A DNA stretch of 64,000 nucleotides from Enterobacter cancerogenus (GTDB lineage: Bacteria > Pseudomonadota > Gammaproteobacteria > Enterobacterales > Enterobacteriaceae): contig JRUP01000032.1 of the NCBI GenBank assembly GCA_000773965.1, forward strand, positions 1-64,000, written 5' to 3'. Below are positions 8,588-17,938 of this stretch, one piece after another. Within the stretch, counting starts at the first letter, position 1. Each line of letters starts with the position of its first letter. The notes beneath the pieces are model-generated. The model worked only from the letters and a program-made list of their open reading frames with translations. It had not been told where the DNA came from and ran no database searches. Made by a program: the position numbers and the translations under genes.

Positions 8588-10663
8588 ATGCTTCCTTCAA
8601 AAGTCGTACGTCATAAAGCAGGACGCTTTGTACCTGTTCTTCTCGCTGGACTGATTTTAGCCGCCTGTAGCGGCCAGGGACCGCAGCAAACCTCCAACGT
8701 CAATATTCAGGGGCCTGCTACTGGCCGGTCTGACTATTATCTGCAACAGGTGCAGCAAAGCAGCGATGATAGCAAGACCGACTGGCAATTACTTGCCATC
8801 CGTGCCCTGTTGAAGGAAGGAAAGTATCCGCAGGCTAACGATCAGATCTCGCAGCTGCCACAACAGCTCTCCGCGGTGCAGCAGCAGGAACTGCAATTAC
8901 TGCGCGCGCAGATGCAGATTGGTCAGCAAGATTTCGGCGGTGCTCAGCAGACGCTGGGTCAGGTGAAAACCGATGGCCTGTCTCAGGATCAACAGGTGCG
9001 CTTCTACGCGCTGCAAATCGCTGCGGCTCAGAATCGCCCTTCACTCGCACTGTTACGCGCCTATATTGCTCAGGAGCCGCTGCTGCAAGGCGCCGACCAC
9101 CAGAGCAATATTGACGCCACCTGGCAAGCCCTGACGCAAATGACGCAGGATCAGCTGAACAGCCTGGTGATTAACGCCAATGAGAACACCCTGCAGGGCT
9201 GGCTGGATCTGCTCAACACCTGGCACACCAACAGCCAGGATCCGCAGATGCTGAAAGCGGCGATCAAAGACTGGCAGACACGTTATCCGCAAAACCCGGG
9301 TGCGAAAACATTGCCAACGCAGCTTAGCCAGGTGCAAAACTTCACCAAAGCCTCGACCAGCACCATCGCGCTGCTGCTGCCGCTGAATGGCCAGGCACAG
9401 GTTTTTGCCAATGCGATTCAGAAAGGTTTTAACGATGCTAAAAATGGCGTGTTAACTGCACCAGCCCCGCAACCCGCCCCTGCTGCTACCGCGGCAACCG
9501 ATGCCAATGGCCAGCCGTCAGCACAACAGCCTGGCGACGCGAACGCACAACAGCCTGCCGATGCTAACGCTGCTGCTAACACGGTTGTCAGCCCTGCCAT
9601 GGCGGGCAATATGCCACCGCAGACCGAACAGCCGCAGGCCGCCGCACAGCCCGCGACAACGGCTGCTCAGCCCGACAGCAGCGCGCAAGTGAAAGTCTAT
9701 GACACCAGCAGCCAGCCGATTGCCCAGGTGATGCAGCAGGCGCAGCAGGATGGCGCGACTATCGTGGTGGGTCCACTGCTGAAAAACGACGTGGAGTCGG
9801 TGGTGAACAGCCAGACGCCACTCAACGTGCTGGCGCTGAACGAGCCAGAACAAATCCAGAACCATCCGAATATTTGTTATTTTGCGCTTTCTCCTGAAGA
9901 CGAAGCGCGCGATGCCGCGCACCATATCTACGAACAGGGCAAGCGCCAGCCATTACTGCTGGTGCCACGTAGCAGCTATGGCGATCGCGTCAGCAAGGCG
10001 TTCGCACAGGAGTGGCAGCAACTCGGTGGCTCCACCGTACTGCAACAGCGTTTTGGTGGCGTTTCCGAACTGAAACAAGGTATTAATAGCGGAGCCGGTA
10101 TCGCATTGAGTGGCACGCCGTTGACGGTTGAACAGCCACAGTCTGCCGGCGTGGCCGTTGCAGGTCTGACCATTCCGGCACCGCAAACCACCACGCCAGC
10201 GCCGACGGCCGATGCCAGCGGTGGCAGTGTGGATGCGGTGTACATCGTGGCCAGCCAGGATGAGCTGCAACTGATCAAGCCGATGATCGCGATGCGCACC
10301 AGCAGCCGCAACAACATCGCGCTGTACGCCAGTTCGCGCAGCGCACAGGCGGGTGCCGGTCCAGACTTCCGTCTGGAAATGGATGGCCTGCAGTTCAGTG
10401 ATATTCCGCTGCTCTCCGGCAACAATCCGGGCCTGATGCAGCAGGCGGCGAAGTCGTTTAACAACGATTATTCGCTGGTTCGTCTCTACGCGATGGGCAT
10501 TGATGCCTGGACGCTGGCGAATCACTTTAACCAGATGCGTCAGGTGCCTGGCTTTGCCATTGACGGCAATACCGGCAAGCTGAGCGCCGACACGGATTGC
10601 GTGATCAACAGGAAGTTGGCATGGAACCAGTATCGTCAGGGACAAATCGTTCCGGTGCAGTAA
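8588..10663 (+). CDS. lpoA: Outer-membrane lipoprotein activator of PBP1A, LpoA
   Basis: 691 residues from the ATG at 8588 (an earlier in-frame ATG at 8525 lacks the signal peptide position). The lipobox LILAAC places lipidation at Cys27. A TPR-like N-domain (about 35-260) precedes a periplasmic-binding-protein-like C-domain that contacts PBP1A. Two low-complexity Ala/Pro/Gln stretches (about 288-366 and 516-547) interrupt the C-domain; I recall no long one in E. coli LpoA (678 residues). The end overlaps yraN by 43 bases. Confidence 0.92.
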   Translation: MLPSKVVRHKAGRFVPVLLAGLILAACSGQGPQQTSNVNIQGPATGRSDYYLQQVQQSSDDSKTDWQLLAIRALLKEGKYPQANDQISQLPQQLSAVQQQELQLLRAQMQIGQQDFGGAQQTLGQVKTDGLSQDQQVRFYALQIAAAQNRPSLALLRAYIAQEPLLQGADHQSNIDATWQALTQMTQDQLNSLVINANENTLQGWLDLLNTWHTNSQDPQMLKAAIKDWQTRYPQNPGAKTLPTQLSQVQNFTKASTSTIALLLPLNGQAQVFANAIQKGFNDAKNGVLTAPAPQPAPAATAATDANGQPSAQQPGDANAQQPADANAAANTVVSPAMAGNMPPQTEQPQAAAQPATTAAQPDSSAQVKVYDTSSQPIAQVMQQAQQDGATIVVGPLLKNDVESVVNSQTPLNVLALNEPEQIQNHPNICYFALSPEDEARDAAHHIYEQGKRQPLLLVPRSSYGDRVSKAFAQEWQQLGGSTVLQQRFGGVSELKQGINSGAGIALSGTPLTVEQPQSAGVAVAGLTIPAPQTTTPAPTADASGGSVDAVYIVASQDELQLIKPMIAMRTSSRNNIALYASSRSAQAGAGPDFRLEMDGLQFSDIPLLSGNNPGLMQQAAKSFNNDYSLVRLYAMGIDAWTLANHFNQMRQVPGFAIDGNTGKLSADTDCVINRKLAWNQYRQGQIVPVQ

Positions 10664-11016
10664 ACCGCCAGCGCATTGGCGCTGAGCAGGAGCAGCAGGC
10701 GCGTGGCTATCTGGAGCGCGCCGGGCTGCGATGGGTTGCCAGCAACGTGCGTTGCCGAAGTGGGGAAATTGACCTCATTATGCGTGACGCCGATTGCTGG
10801 GTGTTTGTCGAAGTGCGCTATCGACGCGATGCGCGCTACGGCGGTGCCGCCGCCAGCGTGACGCGCCAGAAACAACAAAAGCTGCTGCGTACCGCCGCAT
10901 GGTGGTTGCTGGCACGCGGCGGCAGTTTTGATACGGTGAATTGCCGTTTTGACATCATTGCCATTACCGGGCGTGAGCTGGAATGGCTGCCCGATGCCTT
11001 TAATGCCGATGGATAG
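10621..11016 (+). CDS. yraN: YraN family (UPF0102) endonuclease-like protein
   Basis: 131 residues, the same length as E. coli YraN. The restriction-endonuclease-like core is visible: [17 protein letters not shown] and QKQQKL, which supply the usual acidic and lysine residues. Role unknown, possibly linked to DNA uptake or Holliday-type substrates. The start at 10621 lies inside lpoA with an AGGAAG ribosome site. Confidence 0.9.
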   Translation: MEPVSSGTNRSGAVNRQRIGAEQEQQARGYLERAGLRWVASNVRCRSGEIDLIMRDADCWVFVEVRYRRDARYGGAAASVTRQKQQKLLRTAAWWLLARGGSFDTVNCRFDIIAITGRELEWLPDAFNADG

Positions 11017-11030
11017 AACCAGGTGGTCTT

Positions 11031-11618
11031 GTGCAGGACAGAATTAAAGCGTGTTTTACCGAAAGTATTCAGACTCAAATCGCCGCTGCGGAGGCACTGC
11101 CGGATGCGATTTCTCGCGCCGCTATGACGCTGGTGCAGTCGCTGCTGAACGGTAACAAAATCCTGAGTTGTGGTAACGGTGCTTCATCGGCCAATGCTCA
11201 GCATTTTGCCGCCAGTATGATTAACCGTTTTGAGACCGAGCGCCCCAGCCTGCCTGCGCTGGCACTGAGCGCCGACAATGTCATGCTGACGGCGATCGGC
11301 AACGATCGTCTCCACGATGAAGTTTATGCCAAGCAGGTTCGCGCGCTTGGTCAGGCCGGTGATGTGCTGCTGGCCATTTCAACCCGTGGCAACACCCGCG
11401 ATATCGTAAAAGCGGTTGAAGCTGCGGTGACTCGCGATATGACTATCGTCGCGCTGACCGGCCATGATGGCGGTGAGCTGGCGGGCCTGTTAGGTCCGCA
11501 CGATGTGGAAATTCGCATTCCGTCACATCGCAGCGCACGCATTCAGGAGATGCATATGCTGACGCTGAACTGCCTGTGTGATTTGATTGATAACACTTTG
11601 TTCCCACACCAGGAATGA
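11031..11618 (+). CDS. diaA: DnaA initiator-associating protein DiaA
   Basis: 195 residues of the SIS (phosphosugar isomerase) fold with the block [18 protein letters not shown] and [15 protein letters not shown]. DiaA forms a tetramer that binds several DnaA molecules and promotes timely initiation at oriC. Start codon is GTG. Nearly identical to E. coli over its whole length. Confidence 0.95.
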   Translation: MQDRIKACFTESIQTQIAAAEALPDAISRAAMTLVQSLLNGNKILSCGNGASSANAQHFAASMINRFETERPSLPALALSADNVMLTAIGNDRLHDEVYAKQVRALGQAGDVLLAISTRGNTRDIVKAVEAAVTRDMTIVALTGHDGGELAGLLGPHDVEIRIPSHRSARIQEMHMLTLNCLCDLIDNTLFPHQE

Positions 11619-11632
11619 CTGAAGGAGCTCAA

Positions 11633-12205
11633 ATGAAAGCATTGAACGCTGTCGCCATTCTTTTAACCGCCATGATGCTGCAAGGCTGTGTTGCCGTTGT
11701 GGCAGGCGGCGCCGCTGTGGCGACCAAAACCGCAACGGACCCGCGCACCGTAGGTACGCAAGTGGATGATGGTACGCTGGAACTGCGTGTCAGTAACGCA
11801 CTGGCTAAAGATGAACAAATCAAAAACCAGGCACGCGTTGTGGTCACCGCTTATCAGGGCAAAGTACTGCTGACCGGCCAATCACCATCGGCGGATTTGG
11901 CGAGCCGCGCCAAGCAGATTGCCATGGGCGTGGATGGTGCCACCGAGGTGTATAACGAAATCCGCACTGGCCAGAAAGTGAGCCTCGGAACCTCATCATC
12001 CGATACCTGGATCACCACCAAAATCCGCTCGCAGCTGCTGGGTAGCGATCAGGTGAAATCCTCGAACGTGAAAGTGACCACGGAAAACGGTGAAGTGTTC
12101 CTGCTGGGTCTGGTGACACAACAGGAAGCCACTGCGGCGGCCGATGTGGCCAGTCGTGTAAGCGGTGTGAAACACGTAACGACCGCGTTCACCATCCTGA
12201 AGTAA
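11633..12205 (+). CDS. dolP: Outer-membrane lipoprotein DolP, two BON domains
   Basis: 190 residues. The ATG at 11633 follows AAGGAG; the lipobox MMLQGC gives lipidation at Cys19. Two BON domains occupy about 45-115 and 124-190. DolP (YraP) supports outer-membrane integrity and division-site peptidoglycan amidase regulation. Last gene of the lpoA-yraN-diaA-dolP run, 14 bases after diaA. Confidence 0.94.
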   Translation: MKALNAVAILLTAMMLQGCVAVVAGGAAVATKTATDPRTVGTQVDDGTLELRVSNALAKDEQIKNQARVVVTAYQGKVLLTGQSPSADLASRAKQIAMGVDGATEVYNEIRTGQKVSLGTSSSDTWITTKIRSQLLGSDQVKSSNVKVTTENGEVFLLGLVTQQEATAAADVASRVSGVKHVTTAFTILK

Positions 12206-12251
12206 TCTGCATCTGACGGGCGCAGTCAGCTGCGCCCCGACCACAGACAAG

Positions 12252-12277
12252 GGCAGCCTCAGCGGGCTGCCTTTTTT
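12252..12277 (+). terminator. Terminator after dolP
   Basis: GGCAGCC/GGCTGCC stem followed by TTTTTT; it ends the lpoA operon and touches the 3' end of the convergent yhaK. Confidence 0.88.
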
Positions 12278-12977
12278 ATGCCGGTAAATCGATGACGAGG
12301 GCACGTAGCGGCGTTTTCGCCTGCAACGTAATCTGCTGTTCTTCACTCAAGAACGCGCCGTCACCGCAGCTCAGTAACTCCTGATTGGCGCTACTTGCCT
12401 GCAGATCCAACGAACCGTGGATAGATTGCAGATAGGCACGAGGGCCGTTCAGTTTCACCGTATGCTGCTCACCGGGTGCGAGTATCACCTGATGGACCCA
12501 AACTTGCTGACGCAGTTGCAGGCTGCCATCCACACCGTCTGGCGAGGCCAGCAAGAAACGGGTCTGCTGCGGCACAGCGATTTTCTGCAGTAGCGGATTC
12601 TCTCGATCCGGGCAGGCCGCCAGCCAAAGCTGCATGCGTGTTAGCGGGTGATCTTTGCTGATATTGATTTCACTGTAGTTCACGCCCTGCCGCGCCGACA
12701 GCAGCATGGCTTCGCCTTCCCGTGCGATCAGATGGTTACCTTCGCTATCGCGGTACTCTGCTTCACCTTGCAACACCAGGTTCAGCACATCCACCTGCGG
12801 ATAGCTGCGTGGCTGGAACGCCGCACCGGGTGCCAGCACTTCCTGATTAAGCACACGCAATGAAGCGTAGCCCATTAATTTCGGGTCAAAATAGTGGCCA
12901 AAAGAGAAGCTGTATCGCGCCTGCAACCAACCGAAATCGGCCTGGCCACATGCTGACGCGCAGCGGGTTGTCATCAT
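12276..12977 (-). CDS. yhaK: Pirin-family bicupin YhaK
   Basis: 233 residues, exactly the E. coli YhaK length. The N-terminal pirin block includes FSFGHYFDPKLMGYASLRVLN and the histidine-poor bicupin fold of YhaK. E. coli YhaK is cytosolic and redox-sensitive and is activated by YhaJ; enzymatic activity is not established. GGAGG precedes the ATG at 12977. Divergent from yhaJ as in E. coli. Confidence 0.93.
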   Translation of the reverse strand: MMTTRCASACGQADFGWLQARYSFSFGHYFDPKLMGYASLRVLNQEVLAPGAAFQPRSYPQVDVLNLVLQGEAEYRDSEGNHLIAREGEAMLLSARQGVNYSEINISKDHPLTRMQLWLAACPDRENPLLQKIAVPQQTRFLLASPDGVDGSLQLRQQVWVHQVILAPGEQHTVKLNGPRAYLQSIHGSLDLQASSANQELLSCGDGAFLSEEQQITLQAKTPLRALVIDLPA

Positions 12978-13051
12978 GATTTACCTCCGACGCACTGCGG
13001 TGAGATTCGACCACAGGCTTTATACGTTAATGGTAAAAGGCTGGACGCCGG

Positions 13052-13068
13052 ATTGTTAGCCAGTTAAT
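13052..13068. promoter_or_regulatory. LysR-type box ATT-N11-AAT in the yhaK-yhaJ intergenic region
   Basis: ATT at 13052 and AAT at 13066 separated by 11 bases match the LysR T-N11-A operator form within a longer GATT/AATC dyad. It lies 38 bases before yhaJ and 75 before yhaK, suited to autoregulation and yhaK activation by YhaJ. Confidence 0.5.
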
Positions 13069-13106
13069 CTGCCTGGCATATTCAAATTTACTGACAGAGA
13101 ACCGGC

Positions 13107-14009
13107 ATGGCAAAAGACCGCGCGTTAACCCTCGAAGCTTTACGTGTGATGGATGCTATTGATCGTCGTGGTAGCTTTGCTGCGGCAGCCGATGAACTGG
13201 GCCGCGTTCCCTCTGCATTGAGCTACACCATGCAGAAGCTGGAAGAAGAGCTGGACGTGGTTCTATTTGATCGATCTGGCCATCGCACCAAGTTTACCAA
13301 TGTCGGGCGTATGCTACTGGAGCGTGGGCGCGTGCTGCTGGAAGCGGCCGATAAACTCACCACCGATGCCGAAGCGCTGGCTCGCGGTTGGGAAACCCAT
13401 CTCACCATCGTGGCCGAAGCGCTGATCCCCACCAATCTGCTGTTTCCTGTCGTTGAAAAGCTGGCGGAGAAAGCCAACACGCAGATTTCGCTGGTGACGG
13501 AAGTGCTGGCCGGTGCCTGGGAGCGTCTTGAACAGGGCCGCGCGGACATCGTGATAGCGCCTGATATGCATTTCCGTGCCTCAACCGAGATCAACACCCG
13601 TAAGCTCTACAGCATTATGAGCGTCTACGTGGCCAGTCCGGATCACCCGATTCATCAGGAAGCCGAGCCGCTGTCTGAAGTGACGCGCGTGAAGTATCGC
13701 GGTATCGCGGTGGCGGATACCGCGCGCGAACGCCCGGTGTTAACGGTGCAGCTGCTGGATAAACAGCAACGCCTGACGGTGAGTAGCATGGACGATAAAC
13801 GCCGAGCGCTGCTGGCAGGATTGGGTGTCGCCACCATGCCTTATCCGATGGTGGAGCAGGATATCGCCGAAGGCCGTCTGCGTGTGGTGAGTGCCGAATA
13901 CACCCGTGAAGTGGATATCATTATGGCGTGGCGCCGCGATAGCATGGGTGAAGCCAAGGCGTGGTGCCTGCGTGAAATCCCGCGGTTGCTGGCAAAGCAG
14001 CGCGGTTGA
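13107..14009 (+). CDS. yhaJ: LysR-family regulator YhaJ
   Basis: 300 residues: winged HTH at the N-terminus (MDAIDRRGSFAAAADELGRVPSALSYTMQKLE, described over 12-43) and a periplasmic-binding-protein-like effector domain. In E. coli YhaJ activates yhaK and yqjF in response to aromatic breakdown products and contributes to virulence gene control in pathogenic strains. The likely targets yhaK and yqjF are both present here. Confidence 0.93.
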   Translation: MAKDRALTLEALRVMDAIDRRGSFAAAADELGRVPSALSYTMQKLEEELDVVLFDRSGHRTKFTNVGRMLLERGRVLLEAADKLTTDAEALARGWETHLTIVAEALIPTNLLFPVVEKLAEKANTQISLVTEVLAGAWERLEQGRADIVIAPDMHFRASTEINTRKLYSIMSVYVASPDHPIHQEAEPLSEVTRVKYRGIAVADTARERPVLTVQLLDKQQRLTVSSMDDKRRALLAGLGVATMPYPMVEQDIAEGRLRVVSAEYTREVDIIMAWRRDSMGEAKAWCLREIPRLLAKQRG

Positions 14010-14150
14010 TTAAGACCAGAACGGGATAAATGCCACCCCAACGCCGAACATCGTAGTGGCGGCATTCATCCCAAACATGTTAATGCGGAATTCATGCCGG
14101 ACATTGTTTTGGCGATATTCAAGCCGCCCTGATTGACGATCACATCCGGC

Positions 14151-16058
14151 TCAGACAATCGATCGCCACCGCTTTAAAGCTGACGAAATCCGCGCAATCG
14201 CGCAATCGCGCAATCGGGTCATCGCCCTCTCCCGCAGGAAGGTGACGAACAGATCGTAAATCGCCATCGCCTCTTCGTATTCGCTTTTGCTGATCGCCAG
14301 CAGGAAAATCACCGAAGCGGTTTCATCACCCCAGCTCACGCCATGCGGCGCCAGCACGGTATACACCACGGTTTTCTTCGCCAGCAATCCCAGTGAGTGC
14401 GGCAGTGCAATGCCTTCGCCGAGCAGGGTGCTGACAATCGCTTCTCGCTCTTCGACGGAGGGATAAAAGTCCGCATCCACACAGCCTTCTGACTCCAGCT
14501 GATCGCACAACACGCGGAACAGCGCGGATTGCGTCATCGGCTTATCCAGCACCATAAAGTGCTGCGCATCGAAGTACTTTTCCAGCATGTATGGGCGCGT
14601 GCGATCCACCAGCACCAGCTTGCCCAATTGCTCCAGCTGGAACTCGGTCGGGAATGGTGACATCACCGCAATCGGCTTATTCTTTTCGCTTAAACGCACG
14701 GTAGAAATCACGAAATCTTCTTCGATGTGTTCGCGCATCTCGTAATCACGCTGCGACAAACGCGCCGTGACCACCAGCTGCGGATATTTACGCAGCAGCA
14801 GCGCTTCAATCATGCGCAGTGTGGAGTTGCCGCTGTCGCACACCAGCAGCACCTGCGGATGGCGTTGATAGCCGACATCGTAATGCCGCTCCAGCCCGAC
14901 ACCGATATGCAGCACCAGAAAGCCGATTTCGTTCTCGCTGATGCTGTACGGCGTGTACTTTCCCCAGCTGGTGACCGCCGCCAGCGTGACATCATACGCC
15001 ATCGGATAGTGCTGTTTGATGTTGCTCAGTAGCGGATTGGGAATATGAATTTGATAGCGCACCCGGGTAATCATGGTTTTGATATGGGTGAGCAGGTCGG
15101 CCCGCAGCTGTTCATCCTGCTGCAAGCGGTAGTTGTAGTGGGTGTTGATGTAGCTCAGCAGGTAATCGACCAGCGCATCGGCGTCATCTGCATTAATGGT
15201 GCTGGGTGACAGCGCCTGAATCTGTCGGGCGGCGATATTGACGCGCAGCCAGTTCTCTTCCGCCTGCGAAATCGGTTTGCCAACCAGCGGCTGTATCAGA
15301 TTCACCAGATGATGTGCGGCTTCGCGCACCTCATCACCGACATCTTCCGCGCCGGGATCGTTAAGTGGGAAACCTTCGCTGATGCGTCTTACTGCCACCG
15401 CACAGTAGATTTGCAGATAGCGCTCGCCCTCATCGCTCAGGCGAATCGCGTGCTGATTAAAGCAGTGCTGCAACAGCGGCTCCAGCTGCGTCAGGATACC
15501 GCTGTGCAGCGCTTCCACCGTCAACAGCGGGCTGTCGGGCATCTCCTGATCAATTTGCCACAGCAAATCCGTCAGGCAGGTGCGGATCGCCGCTTCGCTG
15601 CCGAACAGCTTCATGCCGTAATGCGGCTTGGTTTCGATATTCAGATGATAGCGGCCCAGCCACTCGCGCACTTCCGCCATATCACTTTGCAGGGTAGCGC
15701 GGCTGACAAACCACTCTTCCGACAGGTCTTCCAGCTTGAGTGAATAGGCGGCGGTGAGAAAACGCGTGAGCAAATAGCGCACGCGATCCTGAGAAGTGCG
15801 CGGCACGCGCAGCGGCGCGGCGCTCTCTTCCTGCAGACGATCAAAAAGCGCCACATCGTCGATTTTGAGTTGATATCCCGCGCCGCGCACCAGCACGAAC
15901 TGAGCGCCGTGCTGCTCCAGCAGCGCATTCAGCGCGGTGATATCGGTGCGCACCGTGCGCGTTGAAACAGAAAAGCGGCGCGCCAGCTCATCCTGCGGCA
16001 GCGTTTCATTTTGCAGCGCAGCGAAAAGTTGGGCCAGACGCTGATTGGGAAATCTCAC
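14151..16058 (-). CDS. BglG-family PRD/EIIA regulator of the accessory operon, altered C-terminus
   Basis: 635 residues: HTH_11 (about 5-60), Mga-like HTH (about 95-165), PRD1 (about 190-290), PRD2 (about 305-405, with GFLVLHIGVGLER), an EIIB-like domain with the cysteine motif VCDSGNST, and an EIIA-Fru/Mtl-like domain with the histidine motif GEGIALPHS. Such regulators are controlled by PTS phosphorylation. The last 14 codons are read out of the expected frame because of an 8-bp triplication at 14192-14215; with two copies the frame would run to a stop at 14140 and give a normal-looking EIIA end (DFVSFKAVAIDCLSRM). Last gene of the operon, 24 bases after the aldolase. Confidence 0.88.
   Translation of the reverse strand: MRFPNQRLAQLFAALQNETLPQDELARRFSVSTRTVRTDITALNALLEQHGAQFVLVRGAGYQLKIDDVALFDRLQEESAAPLRVPRTSQDRVRYLLTRFLTAAYSLKLEDLSEEWFVSRATLQSDMAEVREWLGRYHLNIETKPHYGMKLFGSEAAIRTCLTDLLWQIDQEMPDSPLLTVEALHSGILTQLEPLLQHCFNQHAIRLSDEGERYLQIYCAVAVRRISEGFPLNDPGAEDVGDEVREAAHHLVNLIQPLVGKPISQAEENWLRVNIAARQIQALSPSTINADDADALVDYLLSYINTHYNYRLQQDEQLRADLLTHIKTMITRVRYQIHIPNPLLSNIKQHYPMAYDVTLAAVTSWGKYTPYSISENEIGFLVLHIGVGLERHYDVGYQRHPQVLLVCDSGNSTLRMIEALLLRKYPQLVVTARLSQRDYEMREHIEEDFVISTVRLSEKNKPIAVMSPFPTEFQLEQLGKLVLVDRTRPYMLEKYFDAQHFMVLDKPMTQSALFRVLCDQLESEGCVDADFYPSVEEREAIVSTLLGEGIALPHSLGLLAKKTVVYTVLAPHGVSWGDETASVIFLLAISKSEYEEAMAIYDLFVTFLRERAMTRLRDCAIARISSALKRWRSIV
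14192..14215. repeat. Three perfect tandem copies of GCGCAATC
   Basis: Three 8-bp units at 14192, 14200 and 14208 inside the 3' end of the BglG-type gene. Eight is not a multiple of three, so gain or loss of a copy switches the C-terminal frame. Confidence 0.95.
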
Positions 16059-16082
16059 GGAGCTTCACCTGTGACTCGTTTG

Positions 16083-16820
16083 TTACAGCAGTTTCTTGCA
16101 CGTTGCCAGAAGCTGACGCACATCGTCAATGCGCGTGTCGCCAGTGGCACTGTCGATGATCGAACTATAGACGTGTGGAATCACTTTGCTGACGCCCGCA
16201 TCGAGCGCAATCTGCACAATGGCTTCGAAATTATTAAGATCGATGCCGCCGGTCGGCTCCAGCCAGAAGTCGTGACGCGCACAAGCTTCGGCAACGGCAC
16301 GGTACTCATTCACCGCTTTTAAACCGCCCATCGGGAAGTATTTCACTGAGCTGCCGCCCATGTCCTGCAGCATGGCGATGGCGCTGTCGATCGGCACAAT
16401 CGCATCTTCCACCTGCGAGCTGCGCGGCCCGGTGGAGATTTTCACCAGGCCCGGCGTGCCGGTTGGTGAAATCAGGCCGTTAACCACGGTGTGATTCTGC
16501 CCGAGCAGCGCGCGGCTGGTGGCGACACCGGTAAATACCTGGTTAACGTGCTGCGGTTGCAGTACCGCTGAGATTTCACTCACCATCGCCGACTGATTCG
16601 GATCGCCCGCGCCTAGTCCAACGGACAGCGCGTTGTCGATCAGCGCCGCGTACTCGCGCATATCGGCAATCGCTTCTTCATTGGTGGCGTAGTTTTTTGA
16701 TAAGACGCCCACCAGCACGTGGCCTTCTGCGGCCTGCCAGATCTCTTTGGCGTTCTGCTTAGAACCGGCCAGCACGTTGAGGCACAGACGGCCCTGATAG
16801 AAATTCGGGTTCAGACTCAT
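16083..16820 (-). CDS. KDGP-type aldolase, DgaF / EF_0839 family
   Basis: 245 residues. Resembles DgaF, which cleaves 2-keto-3-deoxygluconate-6-phosphate to pyruvate and glyceraldehyde-3-phosphate in D-glucosaminate degradation. Visible features are a TIM-barrel-like pattern, GGSSVKYFPMGG (a candidate Schiff-base lysine) and EPTGGIDLNNF near the C-terminus. The start overlaps the preceding gene by four bases (ATGA). The true substrate in this cluster is unknown. Confidence 0.82.
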   Translation of the reverse strand: MSLNPNFYQGRLCLNVLAGSKQNAKEIWQAAEGHVLVGVLSKNYATNEEAIADMREYAALIDNALSVGLGAGDPNQSAMVSEISAVLQPQHVNQVFTGVATSRALLGQNHTVVNGLISPTGTPGLVKISTGPRSSQVEDAIVPIDSAIAMLQDMGGSSVKYFPMGGLKAVNEYRAVAEACARHDFWLEPTGGIDLNNFEAIVQIALDAGVSKVIPHVYSSIIDSATGDTRIDDVRQLLATCKKLL

Positions 16821-17938
16821 GCGCGTTTTCCTCCACTGAATAACGCCTGGATACGGCTAAAGATAATGTGCAGCTGATCGGTGCTGACGCTGCGCACATC
16901 GGCTTCGATAATGCCTTCGTTGGCTTTGTAGCCACGGAAGTAGATGGCGATGTCGCCGGTTTTCAGCGCCTGCACCAGCTCACCGGTTGGCCATTGAGTG
17001 ACGGCTTCATCGAACTTGATCTCGGCACGGGCGATATCGCGGCCCGCCGCATCCCACACCACGCGTGCAGACACGCCATTGATTGTGTTGAGGTTATCGA
17101 TAAACGGCGTCATGTTGGCTACCATCTCAGCACCGGTGGTTTTCGGCTGCACCAGATAGTTTTCAATCGCCTGCGTCAGACCGAGAATACCCTCTTTACC
17201 GACTTTCATCGCGCGACCAATGCCGTTGCTCTGACGTTTTACCCACTCAACGTACTGAGTGCGGCCAATCACCAGACCGCTGGTCGGCCCTTCAATCGCC
17301 TTAGCGCCGCTGTAGATCACCAGGTCTGCACCCATCTGGTAGTAGCACTGCAGATCTTCTTCTGCTGCCGCATCCACGATTAACGGGATACCGTGTTTAC
17401 GCGCGACCACCGCCGCCTGCTCCACACTCAGGTGGCTCTTCTGCACGCAGTGGTGGGATTTGATGTACAGCAGCGCCGCCGTGGTTGGCGTGATGGCGGC
17501 GGCCAGCTGCTCAGGCGAGCACTCGTTGCTGTATCCGGCCTCCACTAAACGTCCACCGCCCAGTGCCACCATCGCGCCCACCGGTGCGCCGAAGTTCACG
17601 TTGTGGCCTTTCGGCACCACAATATCGTGCGGCACGGTGAGCGGCGCAGCATGCAGGTTGTCCAGCAGCCAGTCGTTATCTTTGACGATTACCGCCGCCA
17701 CGCTCTGCGCGATGCCAGCAGAGGCGCAGGAGACCACCACCGCGTTTTCCACATCCAGCAGTTTAGCGATATAGGCGCCGGTTTTATTGACCAGATCTTT
17801 GATCTCGAAATAGTGATTCAAACCGTAGCTCACGGTCTCGACCACATCGGCAGACGGGGTTGAAACACCGAGAATGGTCATACGACCGGAGGCATTGATG
17901 ACCTGTTTCAGGTCATATTTTTCATAAATCGAAGACAT
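16817..17938 (-). CDS. SelA-like PLP enzyme, DgaE-type ammonia lyase family
   Basis: 373 residues of the selenocysteine-synthase-like fold-type I PLP family. The PLP lysine is probably in YSGAKAIEGPTSGLVIG; the aspartate anchor is in PLIVDAAAEEDL. DgaE of Salmonella deaminates D-glucosaminate-6-phosphate to KDGP, the substrate of DgaF. The ATG at 17938 has an AAGGGAAAG ribosome site; a longer start at 17956 is less likely. It overlaps the upstream amidohydrolase gene by 17 bases. Not a true SelA, as there is no selenocysteine gene context. Confidence 0.8.
   Translation of the reverse strand: MSSIYEKYDLKQVINASGRMTILGVSTPSADVVETVSYGLNHYFEIKDLVNKTGAYIAKLLDVENAVVVSCASAGIAQSVAAVIVKDNDWLLDNLHAAPLTVPHDIVVPKGHNVNFGAPVGAMVALGGGRLVEAGYSNECSPEQLAAAITPTTAALLYIKSHHCVQKSHLSVEQAAVVARKHGIPLIVDAAAEEDLQCYYQMGADLVIYSGAKAIEGPTSGLVIGRTQYVEWVKRQSNGIGRAMKVGKEGILGLTQAIENYLVQPKTTGAEMVANMTPFIDNLNTINGVSARVVWDAAGRDIARAEIKFDEAVTQWPTGELVQALKTGDIAIYFRGYKANEGIIEADVRSVSTDQLHIIFSRIQALFSGGKRA

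Noticed and set aside
16817..17938. True selenocysteine synthase (SelA) for the PLP enzyme
   Set aside because: No selB, selC or selD nearby, and the catabolic neighbours fit the DgaE-type ammonia lyase branch.
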